Source of the DNA: a virus
DNA: 23,549 nt
Strand: one strand, 5' to 3'
IMG/VR virus record: IMGVR_UViG_3300042554_000304
Location: 1 to 23,549 of that record
Shown here one piece after another: positions 8,372 through 14,221 of this stretch. The translations under genes and the position numbers were made by a program. Position 1 is the first letter of the stretch. The number at the start of each line of letters is the position of its first letter. The notes below the pieces were generated by a model. That model saw nothing but the letters and a program-made list of their open reading frames with translations. It ran no database searches and was not told the origin of the DNA.

Positions 8372-8856
8372 TTGAAAATGTTTCCAAGCCCCATAGCGTT
8401 CATGAGACCACCGCCTGAGAAGCCCGTACCGCCCTGTTGTGCCGATATTGCAAGATGTGCTTGGCCTTGTACTTGTGCGGCGTGGACTTGTGCGGCGTGG
8501 ACTTTTTGGGCATATATGGATTGCTGCTTTTGCCGCCGTTCCTCGCGCTGGCGTTCCATGCTGTATTGCTCATCAAACACCCGCTCCATGATATTTTTGT
8601 CAAACTGGGTCCGCTTCATTTCTTTGAACCCAGCAATCAAGGCTTGGCGCTCCTCTTCAGTAAAGCAGTGCCAGTCTGCCCACGGCCTTTCTGTCTCCCC
8701 CGCGTATACAACTTGCCCTATTAACTTTGCAAAATCGTAGAACCGACCTTCAATAAAGTTGTTCGTAGCCATGTCGTAGTCGTGCTGTTGAAAATCCTCG
8801 GGGTTGGATTTCATACGCTCCAGCAGAATTTTTACCCCCGCACAAAACTCGTTCAT
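8368..8856 (-). CDS. Hypothetical protein, paralogue of the gene just upstream
   Basis: 162 residues. The N-terminus (MNEFCAGVKILLERMKSNPE) and the middle block (FTEEERQALIAGFKEMKRTQ) align with the neighbouring 136-residue protein, so the two are tandem duplicates. The middle to end is Gln/Arg/Ala rich (about 108-135) with a small tandem repeat VHAAQVHAAQ, then a Gly-rich tail (QQGGTGFSGGG). A helical head plus a flexible Gly/Gln tail suggests a structural or assembly role rather than an enzyme; this is inference. ATGA overlaps couple it to both neighbours. Confidence 0.75.
   Translation of the reverse strand: MNEFCAGVKILLERMKSNPEDFQQHDYDMATNNFIEGRFYDFAKLIGQVVYAGETERPWADWHCFTEEERQALIAGFKEMKRTQFDKNIMERVFDEQYSMERQREERRQKQQSIYAQKVHAAQVHAAQVQGQAHLAISAQQGGTGFSGGGLMNAMGLGNIFK
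8471..8500. repeat. 15-bp perfect tandem duplication
   Basis: Two adjacent copies of a 15-bp unit (8471-8485 and 8486-8500) inside the 162-residue paralogue. They encode the repeated pentapeptide in VHAAQVHAAQ on the minus strand. The repeat keeps frame, so it changes only the length of the low-complexity segment. Confidence 0.9.
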
Positions 8857-9263
8857 TCAAAGGCTTTCAAAGAGGTCTTTGCATCGAGTGCTCGGGTTTG
8901 TTCGGCAACCGTAATGGCCGTGCCCTGTGCTTTGATCTGCGCTTGACCAAACCCACCAGTACTCGTAACACCTATACCACCACCCGTAATCGTATTACCT
9001 ATCTGTGCGGTGGTGTAGTAGCCGCCCTTGATCTGCTCTTCCATCTCATCTTTCAGCAATTCACGCATGACCTTCTGGTCAAACTCTTTGCGCCGCACTT
9101 GCTTTAATCCCTCGTGCAGTGCGCCCTTCTCGGGCTCGGTCATCACCTCGCGGAATTTATCGCCAAACATGAAGCGCCACTTGTGTGCGTCATCAAAAAA
9201 TTCTTCGGGGTTGGATTCCATGCGCCCAACCAATGCGCGTACACCTGCGGATAATTCAGTCAT
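8853..9263 (-). CDS. Hypothetical protein, paralogue of the gene just downstream
   Basis: 136 residues. It shares with its downstream neighbour the opening M-x-E-x-x-AGV-x-x-L-x-x-RM-x-SNPE-x-F and the block MTEPEKGALHEGLKQVRRKE, aligned with FTEEERQALIAGFKEMKRTQ. The C-terminal half is rich in Gly, Thr and Gln (TTAQIGNTITGGGIGVTSTG) and differs in composition from the head. SD GGAGG lies 6 nt before ATG, and the end overlaps the next gene by 4 nt. No known family was recognised; the tail looks flexible or beta-rich. Confidence 0.75.
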   Translation of the reverse strand: MTELSAGVRALVGRMESNPEEFFDDAHKWRFMFGDKFREVMTEPEKGALHEGLKQVRRKEFDQKVMRELLKDEMEEQIKGGYYTTAQIGNTITGGGIGVTSTGGFGQAQIKAQGTAITVAEQTRALDAKTSLKAFE

Positions 9264-9468
9264 TTTTGTCCTCCAGTAGTTTCATCATTCCAGTTGCTGT
9301 CGTTTTGTCTAGCCCTTTGGCTAGTGTTGTTGATCTTCGTCCCCCCCATTCAATGTGGTACTCGCTTCGATAGATGCTGTACTTGCCATGCACAAACCTC
9401 ATTGTGTATTTTGGTTTTTGTGTAGAAAGTACAGCATCTACCAGTGATTGATACGCAAGTTTCGTCAC
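9256..9468 (-). CDS. Small hypothetical protein (GTG start)
   Basis: 70 residues. The start is the GTG at 9468, overlapping the VRR-NUC stop (GTGA) with SD GGAG 8 nt upstream; there is no better ATG in frame. The middle has YTMRFVHGKYSIYRSEYHIE, which alternates polar and aromatic residues as in a beta hairpin. The C-terminal helix contains TTATGMMKLLED. It overlaps the next gene by 8 nt. Function unknown. Confidence 0.6.
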   Translation of the reverse strand: MTKLAYQSLVDAVLSTQKPKYTMRFVHGKYSIYRSEYHIEWGGRRSTTLAKGLDKTTATGMMKLLEDKND

Positions 9469-9764
9469 TGCATGTTCTCCAGTATGGCTTCGAGTACGCC
9501 CAGTCTGAGGCTCTCCTCGTTGATGACCAAAGTTCTGCCCCCTGCGGCTTCGATCTCGCGCATGTTTTTTTCTTGTAGTGCAGTCGGTACACCCTTGCCA
9601 GCCTTGGCTTCTATCGCCAAAAATTCGCCGTTCACACAGCAGAGGAAGTCGGGTACGCCGCTGTTGCCATAGCCAGTGCCGATCGGCATGGCGTAGTAAG
9701 CGTTGTGGGCTTTGAGGATTGCCTTGATCTTTGTCTTGACCTTGGCCTCGGGGGTGGTTGCCAT
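9465..9764 (-). CDS. VRR-NUC domain nuclease
   Basis: 99 residues, the minimal phage form of the VRR-NUC branch of PD-(D/E)XK nucleases. Catalytic pattern: GVPDF (D39), then FLAIEAKAGKG (E52 and K54), with Q64 in PTALQ. Stand-alone VRR-NUC proteins are thought to cut branched DNA in the manner of Holliday-junction resolvases. ATG at 9764 was chosen (SD GGAG, TAATG overlap with the upstream stop) over an in-frame GTG three codons earlier. It fits the recombination genes downstream (Cas4-like nuclease, helicase). Confidence 0.9.
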   Translation of the reverse strand: MATTPEAKVKTKIKAILKAHNAYYAMPIGTGYGNSGVPDFLCCVNGEFLAIEAKAGKGVPTALQEKNMREIEAAGGRTLVINEESLRLGVLEAILENMQ

Positions 9765-10111
9765 TACACCCACTCCACAAAGGTACAGCCTTTGTGTTGA
9801 ATTATGGCTAACCTAAAACATCCTTCATACCCGCCCTCAGGACTTGCGTGACCATAATCGTAGTGGCATTGTTCGCACTGAAACTCAATAAGTATTCCGT
9901 TCCTGCGGTTACTAGGGTTGCATGTATCTGCGGAGGGGAAGCTTGAAACGTGGGCTTCATGTTCTGACTGAGCTATAACAGTTGTTAACTTGTCGTCTTC
10001 GCTGCGTTCAAATATTGTTGTATTGCGATGGTGCAAGTAATTCTCACTGCACTTAGGGCACTTCAATATATCGCCATCAAAAGTTACGGATGAATTTCCA
10101 AAAGTTGACAT
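9764..10111 (-). CDS. Zinc-ribbon hypothetical protein
   Basis: 115 residues. Two CxxC pairs (CPKC, C18/C21, and CEQC, C79/C82) flank a polar insert and should form one zinc ribbon with a long loop. After the second pair come HYDYGHASPEGGYEG and a C-terminal beta-like segment. It is the first gene of the leftward replication operon, directly behind a promoter (10143-10170), with SD GGAG 9 nt before ATG. Being first suggests early, high expression. Function unknown; nucleic-acid or protein binding is plausible. Confidence 0.75.
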   Translation of the reverse strand: MSTFGNSSVTFDGDILKCPKCSENYLHHRNTTIFERSEDDKLTTVIAQSEHEAHVSSFPSADTCNPSNRRNGILIEFQCEQCHYDYGHASPEGGYEGCFRLAIIQHKGCTFVEWV

Positions 10112-10142
10112 GATCTAATGCTCCAGTTGTGTTCAAGCCCCC

Positions 10143-10170
10143 ATAGTATCACAACCTTGTACTTTGTCAA
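10143..10170 (-). promoter_or_regulatory. Promoter of the replication operon
   Basis: On the minus strand: TTGACA (10170-10165), 16-bp spacer, TACTAT (10148-10143). It lies just after a strong terminator and 32 nt ahead of the first start codon. Unlike the four promoters further right, its leader has no CTAACA-NN-TGTTAG palindrome. Confidence 0.65.
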
Positions 10171-10180
10171 CACCCAGACG

Positions 10181-10204
10181 AAAAAAAGCCGCCCGAAGGC
10201 GGCT
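10181..10204 (-). terminator. Strong intrinsic terminator
   Basis: Minus-strand RNA forms AGCCGCC-UUCG-GGCGGCU, a 7-bp GC-rich stem with a UUCG tetraloop, followed by seven U. It closes the transcription unit that ends with the 66-residue gene upstream, and separates the palindrome-bearing region from the replication operon. Confidence 0.93.
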
Positions 10205-10220
10205 AGGATTTACCCTTGGT

Positions 10221-10234
10221 CTAACAAATGTTAG
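10221..10234. promoter_or_regulatory. Palindrome CTAACA-AA-TGTTAG
   Basis: Leftmost exact copy, between the last gene stop and the terminator. No copy meets the 14-bp pattern to its left. Confidence 0.8.
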
Positions 10235-10248
10235 ATCGCTGTCACTTC

Positions 10249-10449
10249 CTACGGTTTTTGGTCTGTTACAACGCCGTAGTTGCTACGCTTCCACAACGGA
10301 AAACCCCCTTGCTGAGCACCTGCATTACGCAGATCAGCGTCTGAGTACCGCTGAAGTGTGAAGCGCGGGTAGCCGGGGCCAACAAAAACCGATGGGTTGC
10401 GGTAGTGCGGCACATAGGTGATGCCGTTAAGCACGTACACCGTCTGCAT
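10249..10449 (-). CDS. Small hypothetical protein, last gene before the terminator
   Basis: 66 residues starting MQTVYVLNGI. This start has a GAG-type SD 6 nt upstream; an alternative ATG at 10479 overlaps the previous stop (ATGA) and would add ten residues but has only a weak SD, so the start is uncertain. The sequence is rich in aromatics and Pro (VPHYRNPSVFVGPGYPRF), with a C-terminal GGFPLWKRSNYG. No motif known to me. It ends 45 nt before the terminator. Confidence 0.65.
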   Translation of the reverse strand: MQTVYVLNGITYVPHYRNPSVFVGPGYPRFTLQRYSDADLRNAGAQQGGFPLWKRSNYGVVTDQKP

Positions 10450-10475
10450 AAAAGTCTCTTCTTTGAGGTCTTTCA

Positions 10476-10955
10476 TCATGCCCCCGCTTTCTCAATGGCT
10501 CGGTCGATGTACCACTTGGCCTTCTGCAAGTCTTGCAGTCGGTTGCCTTTGTGGTCGGCGCGAGTGATGTACTTCACGGCATTGCCCAGGTGGTACCCCA
10601 GTGACTTCGCTTCAATGAAGTCGATGGTCTCGATTCCACCTACCTTGTAATGGGCAGGATGATTCACTGGATCGGACTTTGGTGGGGCGTTCATCATCTC
10701 CTCATCTGTTGGCCCGCCTTGCATCCGAATCTTGTCTGTTATGGACTTGTTGCTTGAGAACACTGCTATCCGCTTGAAGTTCCCTGCGCGTTGCTTCTTT
10801 GGCTTCTGCATCTCCTTGCGCACCATGTACGCAACCGAATATGAGGTCTTGAATTTATCCGCAACCTCTTTGACGGTAGCCGTTGGGTTGCCGTTGTAGT
10901 ACTGACGCATCAGGGATGCGCGGGAAACTTTTTTCACTTTTTTAGTTGTTGCCAT
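10476..10955 (-). CDS. DUF3310 protein with N-terminal HTH (T7 gp1.7-like)
   Basis: 159 residues. Residues 96-155 match DUF3310: VNHPAHYKVGGIETIDFIEA, then YHLGNAVKYITRADHKGN and LQDLQKAKWYIDRAI. T7 gp1.7, the best-known member, is a nucleotide kinase acting on dTMP and dGMP. The N-terminal 15-50 region (SLMRQYYNGNPTATVKEVAD, then YSVAYMVRKEM) reads as a helix-turn-helix, so this looks like a DNA-binding/DUF3310 fusion joined by a basic linker. SD AAGGAG sits 6 nt before ATG. The domain call is firm; kinase activity is only inferred from the family. Confidence 0.85.
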   Translation of the reverse strand: MATTKKVKKVSRASLMRQYYNGNPTATVKEVADKFKTSYSVAYMVRKEMQKPKKQRAGNFKRIAVFSSNKSITDKIRMQGGPTDEEMMNAPPKSDPVNHPAHYKVGGIETIDFIEAKSLGYHLGNAVKYITRADHKGNRLQDLQKAKWYIDRAIEKAGA

Positions 10956-11157
10956 TGTTGGCTCCTTGTTGACTGTTGATGTACTCGGTAAGAATTTCTC
11001 TCATCTTGGCTTGCTTTGTATACGGATATTTGGTGTTGAAATAATCCATCACCTCCTTTGGTAGACGCAAGCTCGTGCAAAAAAGTGGCGGCTTCTTACC
11101 CAACCCCCGCCCCTTCTTTGGCTTTATCAGTTTCAGTTCCTCAATTCCCGTTGTCAT
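10942..11157 (-). CDS. Ribbon-helix-helix-like DNA-binding protein
   Basis: 71 residues. After a basic N-terminus (KPKKGRGLGKK) comes TSLRLPKEVMDYFNTK followed by AKMREILTEYINS, the strand-helix-helix pattern of RHH (CopG/Arc) repressors. RHH dimers usually bind short palindromes, so this is a candidate reader of the CTAACA repeats; that is inference. SD GGAGG is 7 nt before ATG. It overlaps both neighbours by 14-17 nt, in line with a tightly packed operon. Confidence 0.65.
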   Translation of the reverse strand: MTTGIEELKLIKPKKGRGLGKKPPLFCTSLRLPKEVMDYFNTKYPYTKQAKMREILTEYINSQQGANNGNN

Positions 11158-11326
11158 TCGCTAACCTCCTTTGCTTCTTAAAAAAATACTTGATTACTTG
11201 AATGTCCACGCCGAACCGCTCGGCAATCTCCCTCATTGATACCCCCTGCCTGTGTAGGCTCAAGGCTCTTCGCTCGTCGATCAATGTGGGCTTGCGTCCA
11301 CTCCCCGGTCTTGCACCGCCCTTCAT
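11141..11326 (-). CDS. Small HTH protein with GGARPGSGRKP arm
   Basis: 61 residues starting MKGGARPGSGRKP. The start is chosen by an AGAGG-type SD and an ATGA overlap with the gene upstream. The basic Gly/Arg arm is common at the N-terminus of phage DNA-binding proteins, including small terminase-like ones. An HTH follows (LHRQGVSMREIAERFGVDIQ, about 24-43), resembling resolvase/Hin-type helices, with a basic tail. At this size it is more likely a regulator than a terminase subunit. A second candidate binder of the repeated palindrome. Confidence 0.7.
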   Translation of the reverse strand: MKGGARPGSGRKPTLIDERRALSLHRQGVSMREIAERFGVDIQVIKYFFKKQRRLANDNGN

Positions 11327-11565
11327 GTGTTCGCCTCTTTGAATTTTTCCAACAACGCTCTGCCAAACTGCACTTGGCCCCAAGGCATGGGTGCGCCCCG
11401 GTGTTCTTTCACCATTTCAAAGTAGACCTGTTCAATTTGCGTGTCGGTCAGATCAACCCACTCACGCTTGTCGCTTTCCATCTCCTGAAGAATTTTTGCT
11501 TTTGTGAATCTTTCTCCATCTTCAAACCCTTGGATATATGCAGTTGTGTTTTGTGCTGGTGTCAT
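11323..11565 (-). CDS. Small phage protein with EWVDLTD motif
   Basis: 80 residues, start after AAGGAAA, ATGA overlaps at both ends. It carries KREWVDLTDTQIEQVYFE (about 34-51), a version of the E-W-V-x-L-T-D motif found in many small phage proteins of unknown function; the next gene upstream has the same motif. The rest is helical (IQGFEDGERFTKAKILQEM and FGRALLEKFKEA). Confidence 0.7.
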   Translation of the reverse strand: MTPAQNTTAYIQGFEDGERFTKAKILQEMESDKREWVDLTDTQIEQVYFEMVKEHRGAPMPWGQVQFGRALLEKFKEANT

Positions 11566-11780
11566 GTGTTGTTTTCCTTGAGTCTGGCTTCAATTGCTTT
11601 GACTAAATCCCTCAGATTGCCGCCTTCTTCCCAATCAATGTCGTCTTCATCCGTCAGCCCAACCCACTCACCCTTTGGGTGCAAAGGCCACACCTGACCA
11701 AGCGGCGTGAACAAAGGACAGTCTCTATCTGTACTGACCACGCCATTAGATGGGTCGTACCATGCTATTGGTTTGTTCAT
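11562..11780 (-). CDS. Small phage protein with EWVGLTD motif
   Basis: 72 residues starting MNKPIAWYDP, set by SD GAAGGAG and an ATGA overlap; an upstream in-frame start lies inside the previous gene. The order PIAWYDP, VVSTDRD, PLHPKGEWVGLTDEDDIDW is the layout of a widespread family of small phage proteins that begin with an AW motif and end with PL-x-P...EWVGLTDEE. Function is unknown in the family. The acidic block DEDDIDWEE is notable. It ends with a helix (LVKAIEARLKE). Confidence 0.75.
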   Translation of the reverse strand: MNKPIAWYDPSNGVVSTDRDCPLFTPLGQVWPLHPKGEWVGLTDEDDIDWEEGGNLRDLVKAIEARLKENNT

Positions 11781-11923
11781 AGCTTCACTCCTTCGTACCA
11801 ACCCTCAACATACGCTTCGTGGAAACCCCAAGCGAACAACCAAGTCCAACTGAGCTTTTCATCGCGGGGAAAGTTGACCTTTGCCATCATCAGGCACAGT
11901 TCTTTACTGGGTGGGGGCATCAT
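11777..11923 (-). CDS. Very small hypothetical protein
   Basis: 48 residues starting MMPPPSKELC. The start is taken from the ATGA overlap with the upstream stop; ATG one codon later is also possible. It is rich in Trp and aromatics (LSWTWLFAWGFHEAYVEGWY), which could form a short amphipathic or membrane-surface helix. Not recognised. Confidence 0.55.
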   Translation of the reverse strand: MMPPPSKELCLMMAKVNFPRDEKLSWTWLFAWGFHEAYVEGWYEGVKL

Positions 11924-12153
11924 GTCTCTCTCGCTTTCAGCATTGCGTCTGCCATATAGATGTCTTTTAAGTTGTATTTCTTGATTTCCCATATGATGCG
12001 TGGAGCCATGTGCAGGCGCACCCTCAAGCGATAGATAGTGACTGTGGTGGTAGCAAGGTCATACCAAGCCCACAACATGCGGAACCCGCCCTGCGTCAGG
12101 CTGAAGTTCAGACCCAGCTTGATGCAATGTCCTTCAGGTGTGTAATAAATCAT
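11920..12153 (-). CDS. Small hypothetical protein
   Basis: 77 residues. It looks beta-rich: YYTPEGHCIKLGLNF, then RMLWAWYDLATTTVTIYRLR and a basic C-terminal helix. The ATG overlaps the upstream stop (ATGA) with GGGGGA as SD. No known motif; the strand pattern suggests a small folded domain. Confidence 0.6.
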   Translation of the reverse strand: MIYYTPEGHCIKLGLNFSLTQGGFRMLWAWYDLATTTVTIYRLRVRLHMAPRIIWEIKKYNLKDIYMADAMLKARET

Positions 12154-12494
12154 CGCTTCATCCCCCGGATGTACGCCACAAAGCTTTGCACTGTGTCACG
12201 ACCAAACGCGCCAGTGAATTTCGTCTCCAATTCCTTTGCTACCTCTTCGATGGTGTCGTTGCGGTGCAGGTGGACAAACTCGGCGGGATGGCTGTGCATG
12301 TCCATATGCGCAATCTGTTTCTTGCGCCAGCCACTGGCGTTATTCCACTGCCCTTGCTTCATCGCAAGTTCGTCAAATGCTTCGTCTTCCGGGTCTTTCA
12401 TTTCTTTTCCCCATTTCTCACAGTTGTGTACGCTTTTAAGCCCCATTGCCTGGGCCACGGCTCGGTCAAAGGCGGCTCCAGTTAACTTAGTCAT
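12150..12494 (-). CDS. Hypothetical protein with NinX/DUF2591-like N-terminus
   Basis: 114 residues. The opening KLTGAAFDRAVAQAMG matches the start of DUF2591 (NinX) phage proteins (LTGAALDWAVA-type). The remainder differs, with a Trp/His-rich middle (GQWNNASGWRKKQIAHMDMH) and a helical end. NinX itself has no known biochemical function. SD GGAG, 5 nt spacer, ATGA overlaps at both ends. The match covers only about 16 residues, so the family call is tentative. Confidence 0.6.
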   Translation of the reverse strand: MTKLTGAAFDRAVAQAMGLKSVHNCEKWGKEMKDPEDEAFDELAMKQGQWNNASGWRKKQIAHMDMHSHPAEFVHLHRNDTIEEVAKELETKFTGAFGRDTVQSFVAYIRGMKR

Positions 12495-12679
12495 GCTCTC
12501 TCCGGTGGTGTAGCGTGTAGCACCGCTTCAAGGTATTTCATTTCGGTTGCGGTCATTGGTCGTCCATGCTCCTGTTTGAATTGATGCAGATAACTGCCCA
12601 GCCGAATTGAACGATCAAACAATTCACCTACGTCAGCACATCCAGTTGCTTTTATCAGGGCTTCAATTTTTGGGCTCAT
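12491..12679 (-). CDS. Small helical hypothetical protein
   Basis: 62 residues: KIEALIKATGCADVGELFDR, then LGSYLHQFKQEHGRPMTATE and a third helix. The three-helix layout with one turn around GRPMTATEMKYL is compatible with a small DNA-binding fold but lacks a clear HTH. SD GAGGA 6 nt before ATG. Confidence 0.65.
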   Translation of the reverse strand: MSPKIEALIKATGCADVGELFDRSIRLGSYLHQFKQEHGRPMTATEMKYLEAVLHATPPERA

Positions 12680-12870
12680 ATCTTTTCCTCAATGGCGGCT
12701 ACCAAAATGTCAAACCATTCATGCGGGGTCTTGCCTTTGCCCATCCCCTCAAGCGGCTTGATCGCAGGGCGCAGTTCCTTGATGAGTTGCAAGATTGCTT
12801 GAAACCCATCTTTAACCCCTTGGTCATAGCTTTCCATGACCAGCTTGGTGAGTTCTTCATTTGCGTTCAT
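12676..12870 (-). CDS. Small hypothetical protein
   Basis: 64 residues. The first half is a helix (LTKLVMESYDQGVKDGFQAI); a Pro/Gly/Lys turn (LEGMGKGKTP) leads to a final helix (HEWFDILVAAIEEK). SD AAGGGGGG, ATGA overlap with the small membrane protein upstream. No family recognised. Confidence 0.65.
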   Translation of the reverse strand: MNANEELTKLVMESYDQGVKDGFQAILQLIKELRPAIKPLEGMGKGKTPHEWFDILVAAIEEKI

Positions 12871-12992
12871 CTGTCCCCCCTTTCGTTCTCATCCATCCAG
12901 AACCACAAGTGCATCAGCCCAACCAACACAAGGCCACAGACAATGAACCCAAGACCGCCCAGCAGAATCGTTGTTACGATCGTCTCCATCAT
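12867..12992 (-). CDS. Tiny single-pass membrane protein
   Basis: 41 residues. About residues 5-31 are hydrophobic (IVTTILLGGLGFIVCGLVLV and on), enough for one membrane helix, followed by a charged tail (DENERGDR). It fills the gap between two genes exactly, with ATGA overlaps on both sides, and has a GAGGA SD; ATG at 12989 is an alternative start. Small membrane proteins in early phage operons can affect the host envelope or superinfection, but nothing specific is shown here. Confidence 0.7.
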   Translation of the reverse strand: MMETIVTTILLGGLGFIVCGLVLVGLMHLWFWMDENERGDR

Positions 12993-13192
12993 TCCTCCCC
13001 GCACTCTGCGAGTGCTGTGTTTGTGAGTTCTCTAACTTTTGTTAGAACGTCCTGTGGATTGGCGTCATACTTGAAGTAGTTGCGAACCTCCACCTGAATG
13101 TCTATCAATGCGCTGATAGCCCTACTCCCATTGAGTGCGTGCCGTAGCTTATCCTGATCTTCGGGGTATGTGAATTCAAGAATTGCTTTCAT
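12989..13192 (-). CDS. Small phage protein, MKAILEF type
   Basis: 67 residues starting MKAILEFTYPED, with SD GAGAGGA; an earlier in-frame start would overlap two genes. The layout MKAILEF-x-x-PED...A-x-x-G...AL-x-D...R-x-x-x-KY is a frequent small phage protein of unknown function. It contains a palindrome copy in frame, encoding LTKVR. ATGA overlap with the membrane-protein gene. Confidence 0.75.
   Translation of the reverse strand: MKAILEFTYPEDQDKLRHALNGSRAISALIDIQVEVRNYFKYDANPQDVLTKVRELTNTALAECGEE
13032..13045. promoter_or_regulatory. Palindrome copy, one mismatch (CTAACT-TT-TGTTAG)
   Basis: Inside the 67-residue gene. On the coding strand it reads CTA ACA AAA GTT AGA, giving Leu-Thr-Lys-Val-Arg. 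Confidence 0.55.
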
Positions 13193-13349
13193 CTTTTTTC
13201 CTCTCGGGTGGCTTCCACCCAAACTTAATCCATGTTGCTTGCACATCTGTTGCCGCCGATGGTATGTACTTAAACGCTGGGTCTAAGATACTCTTCGGTT
13301 TGTATGTCGTACCTATCGGGGGTACAGCTTTGAGTTTTAGTTGTTTCAT
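13176..13349 (-). CDS. Small hypothetical protein
   Basis: 57 residues: MKQLKLKAVPPIGTTYKPKS, then DPAFKYIPSAATDVQATWIK and a basic end (WKPPERKKDE). SD AGGAG 8 nt before ATG. The 3' end overlaps the next gene by 17 nt and carries its SD. The FKY-x-PSAATDV-x-x-T segment resembles small phage proteins with a [DE]PAF-x-Y...TDV pattern, all of unknown function. Confidence 0.65.
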   Translation of the reverse strand: MKQLKLKAVPPIGTTYKPKSILDPAFKYIPSAATDVQATWIKFGWKPPERKKDESNS

Positions 13350-13364
13350 TGCAGTTGCTCCTGT

Positions 13365-13378
13365 CTAACAGTTGTTAG
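13365..13378. promoter_or_regulatory. Palindrome CTAACA-GT-TGTTAG
   Basis: It supplies the TAA stop (13377-13375) of the 278-residue gene and lies 16 nt ahead of the next start codon. Confidence 0.85.
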
Positions 13379-14211
13379 GTCTGCTCATCCAACACTAGGA
13401 CAAACACTTCATCATTGACACGACACCCTACGTTGGATAGGAATGTCTCAGCCTCCACCAATTTCAACATACCCAACTTACTACGCATCTCGTGAGGGAG
13501 CGTATTATCATCGTAGAGTTGTACATTGTCACGCACTTTGACCAAGTACTTACCCGAATCTTTTATGACTAGGGCAACCTCTTCCTTCTCAAAGCGTTGG
13601 CGTATGGTCTCAATGGTGAGCATCTCACCTCGCACCTCCTCAGTCTTCTCCACAGCCTTGAGAATAGGGGTACTTATCGACGGGGGTTGTGTGCCTATGT
13701 ATTCCAAGAAATGTGCAAGCCCCGGACCGCTGAAGTATTCCAGCGCCGCCTTTCGGATGGTCTGCTCCTCTTGAGCCTTAGCCCTCTCCCGATTCCAAAT
13801 CTGGCTGTTTATAGCGTCATGCGCACTCTTCGTTGCTTGAGTGATGCGCTCGTCTGGCTTCAAACGATAGAACATCTTCTTGGCTTTGAGTATGGCCTTC
13901 TCTGCATCTTCTGTGTGATACGTATCCCCACGGCTACGCCCTTTGGCAATGCGGTCGTTGCATATGCCAATCACATTAGTCCCACCCCTATACGTCCGTG
14001 CGATCGTGCCTAGCTTCTCGCCCTGCTCAAACACATCGAACCCCATCGCTGACTTGACACCCTGAAAGTTGGTGTTTACGTCTTTTACCCGAAACGTCCA
14101 CAGTGGGTTCAGTGTTGCCAGTCGATACACCACTTGATTAATAGTTCCGTGAACCTCGTCCACTTTGCCATGCTTGTGGGTGTCAATGTTGCTCAGTTCC
14201 ATTGTCTTCAT
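13375..14211 (-). CDS. Hypothetical 278-residue protein of the AAA+/VWA module
   Basis: Starts with SD AAGGAG 6 nt before ATG. The first 120 residues look like a mixed alpha/beta domain. A charged helical middle follows (AKAQEEQTIRKAALEY), then a segment (TIETIRQRFEKEEVALVIKD) and a beta-rich end (GKYLVKVRDNVQLYDD). No catalytic motif seen. It directly follows the MoxR/VWA-type genes, 10 nt after the next large unknown gene, so it may be a substrate or partner of that module; this is inference from position. Its TAA stop lies in a palindrome. Confidence 0.75.
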   Translation of the reverse strand: MKTMELSNIDTHKHGKVDEVHGTINQVVYRLATLNPLWTFRVKDVNTNFQGVKSAMGFDVFEQGEKLGTIARTYRGGTNVIGICNDRIAKGRSRGDTYHTEDAEKAILKAKKMFYRLKPDERITQATKSAHDAINSQIWNRERAKAQEEQTIRKAALEYFSGPGLAHFLEYIGTQPPSISTPILKAVEKTEEVRGEMLTIETIRQRFEKEEVALVIKDSGKYLVKVRDNVQLYDDNTLPHEMRSKLGMLKLVEAETFLSNVGCRVNDEVFVLVLDEQT

Positions 14212-14221
14212 CTAATACTCC

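Noticed and set aside
9975-9988. Possible palindrome copy ATAACAGTTGTTAA
   Set aside because: Two mismatches at the outer positions and inside the Zn-ribbon gene; not counted in the array.
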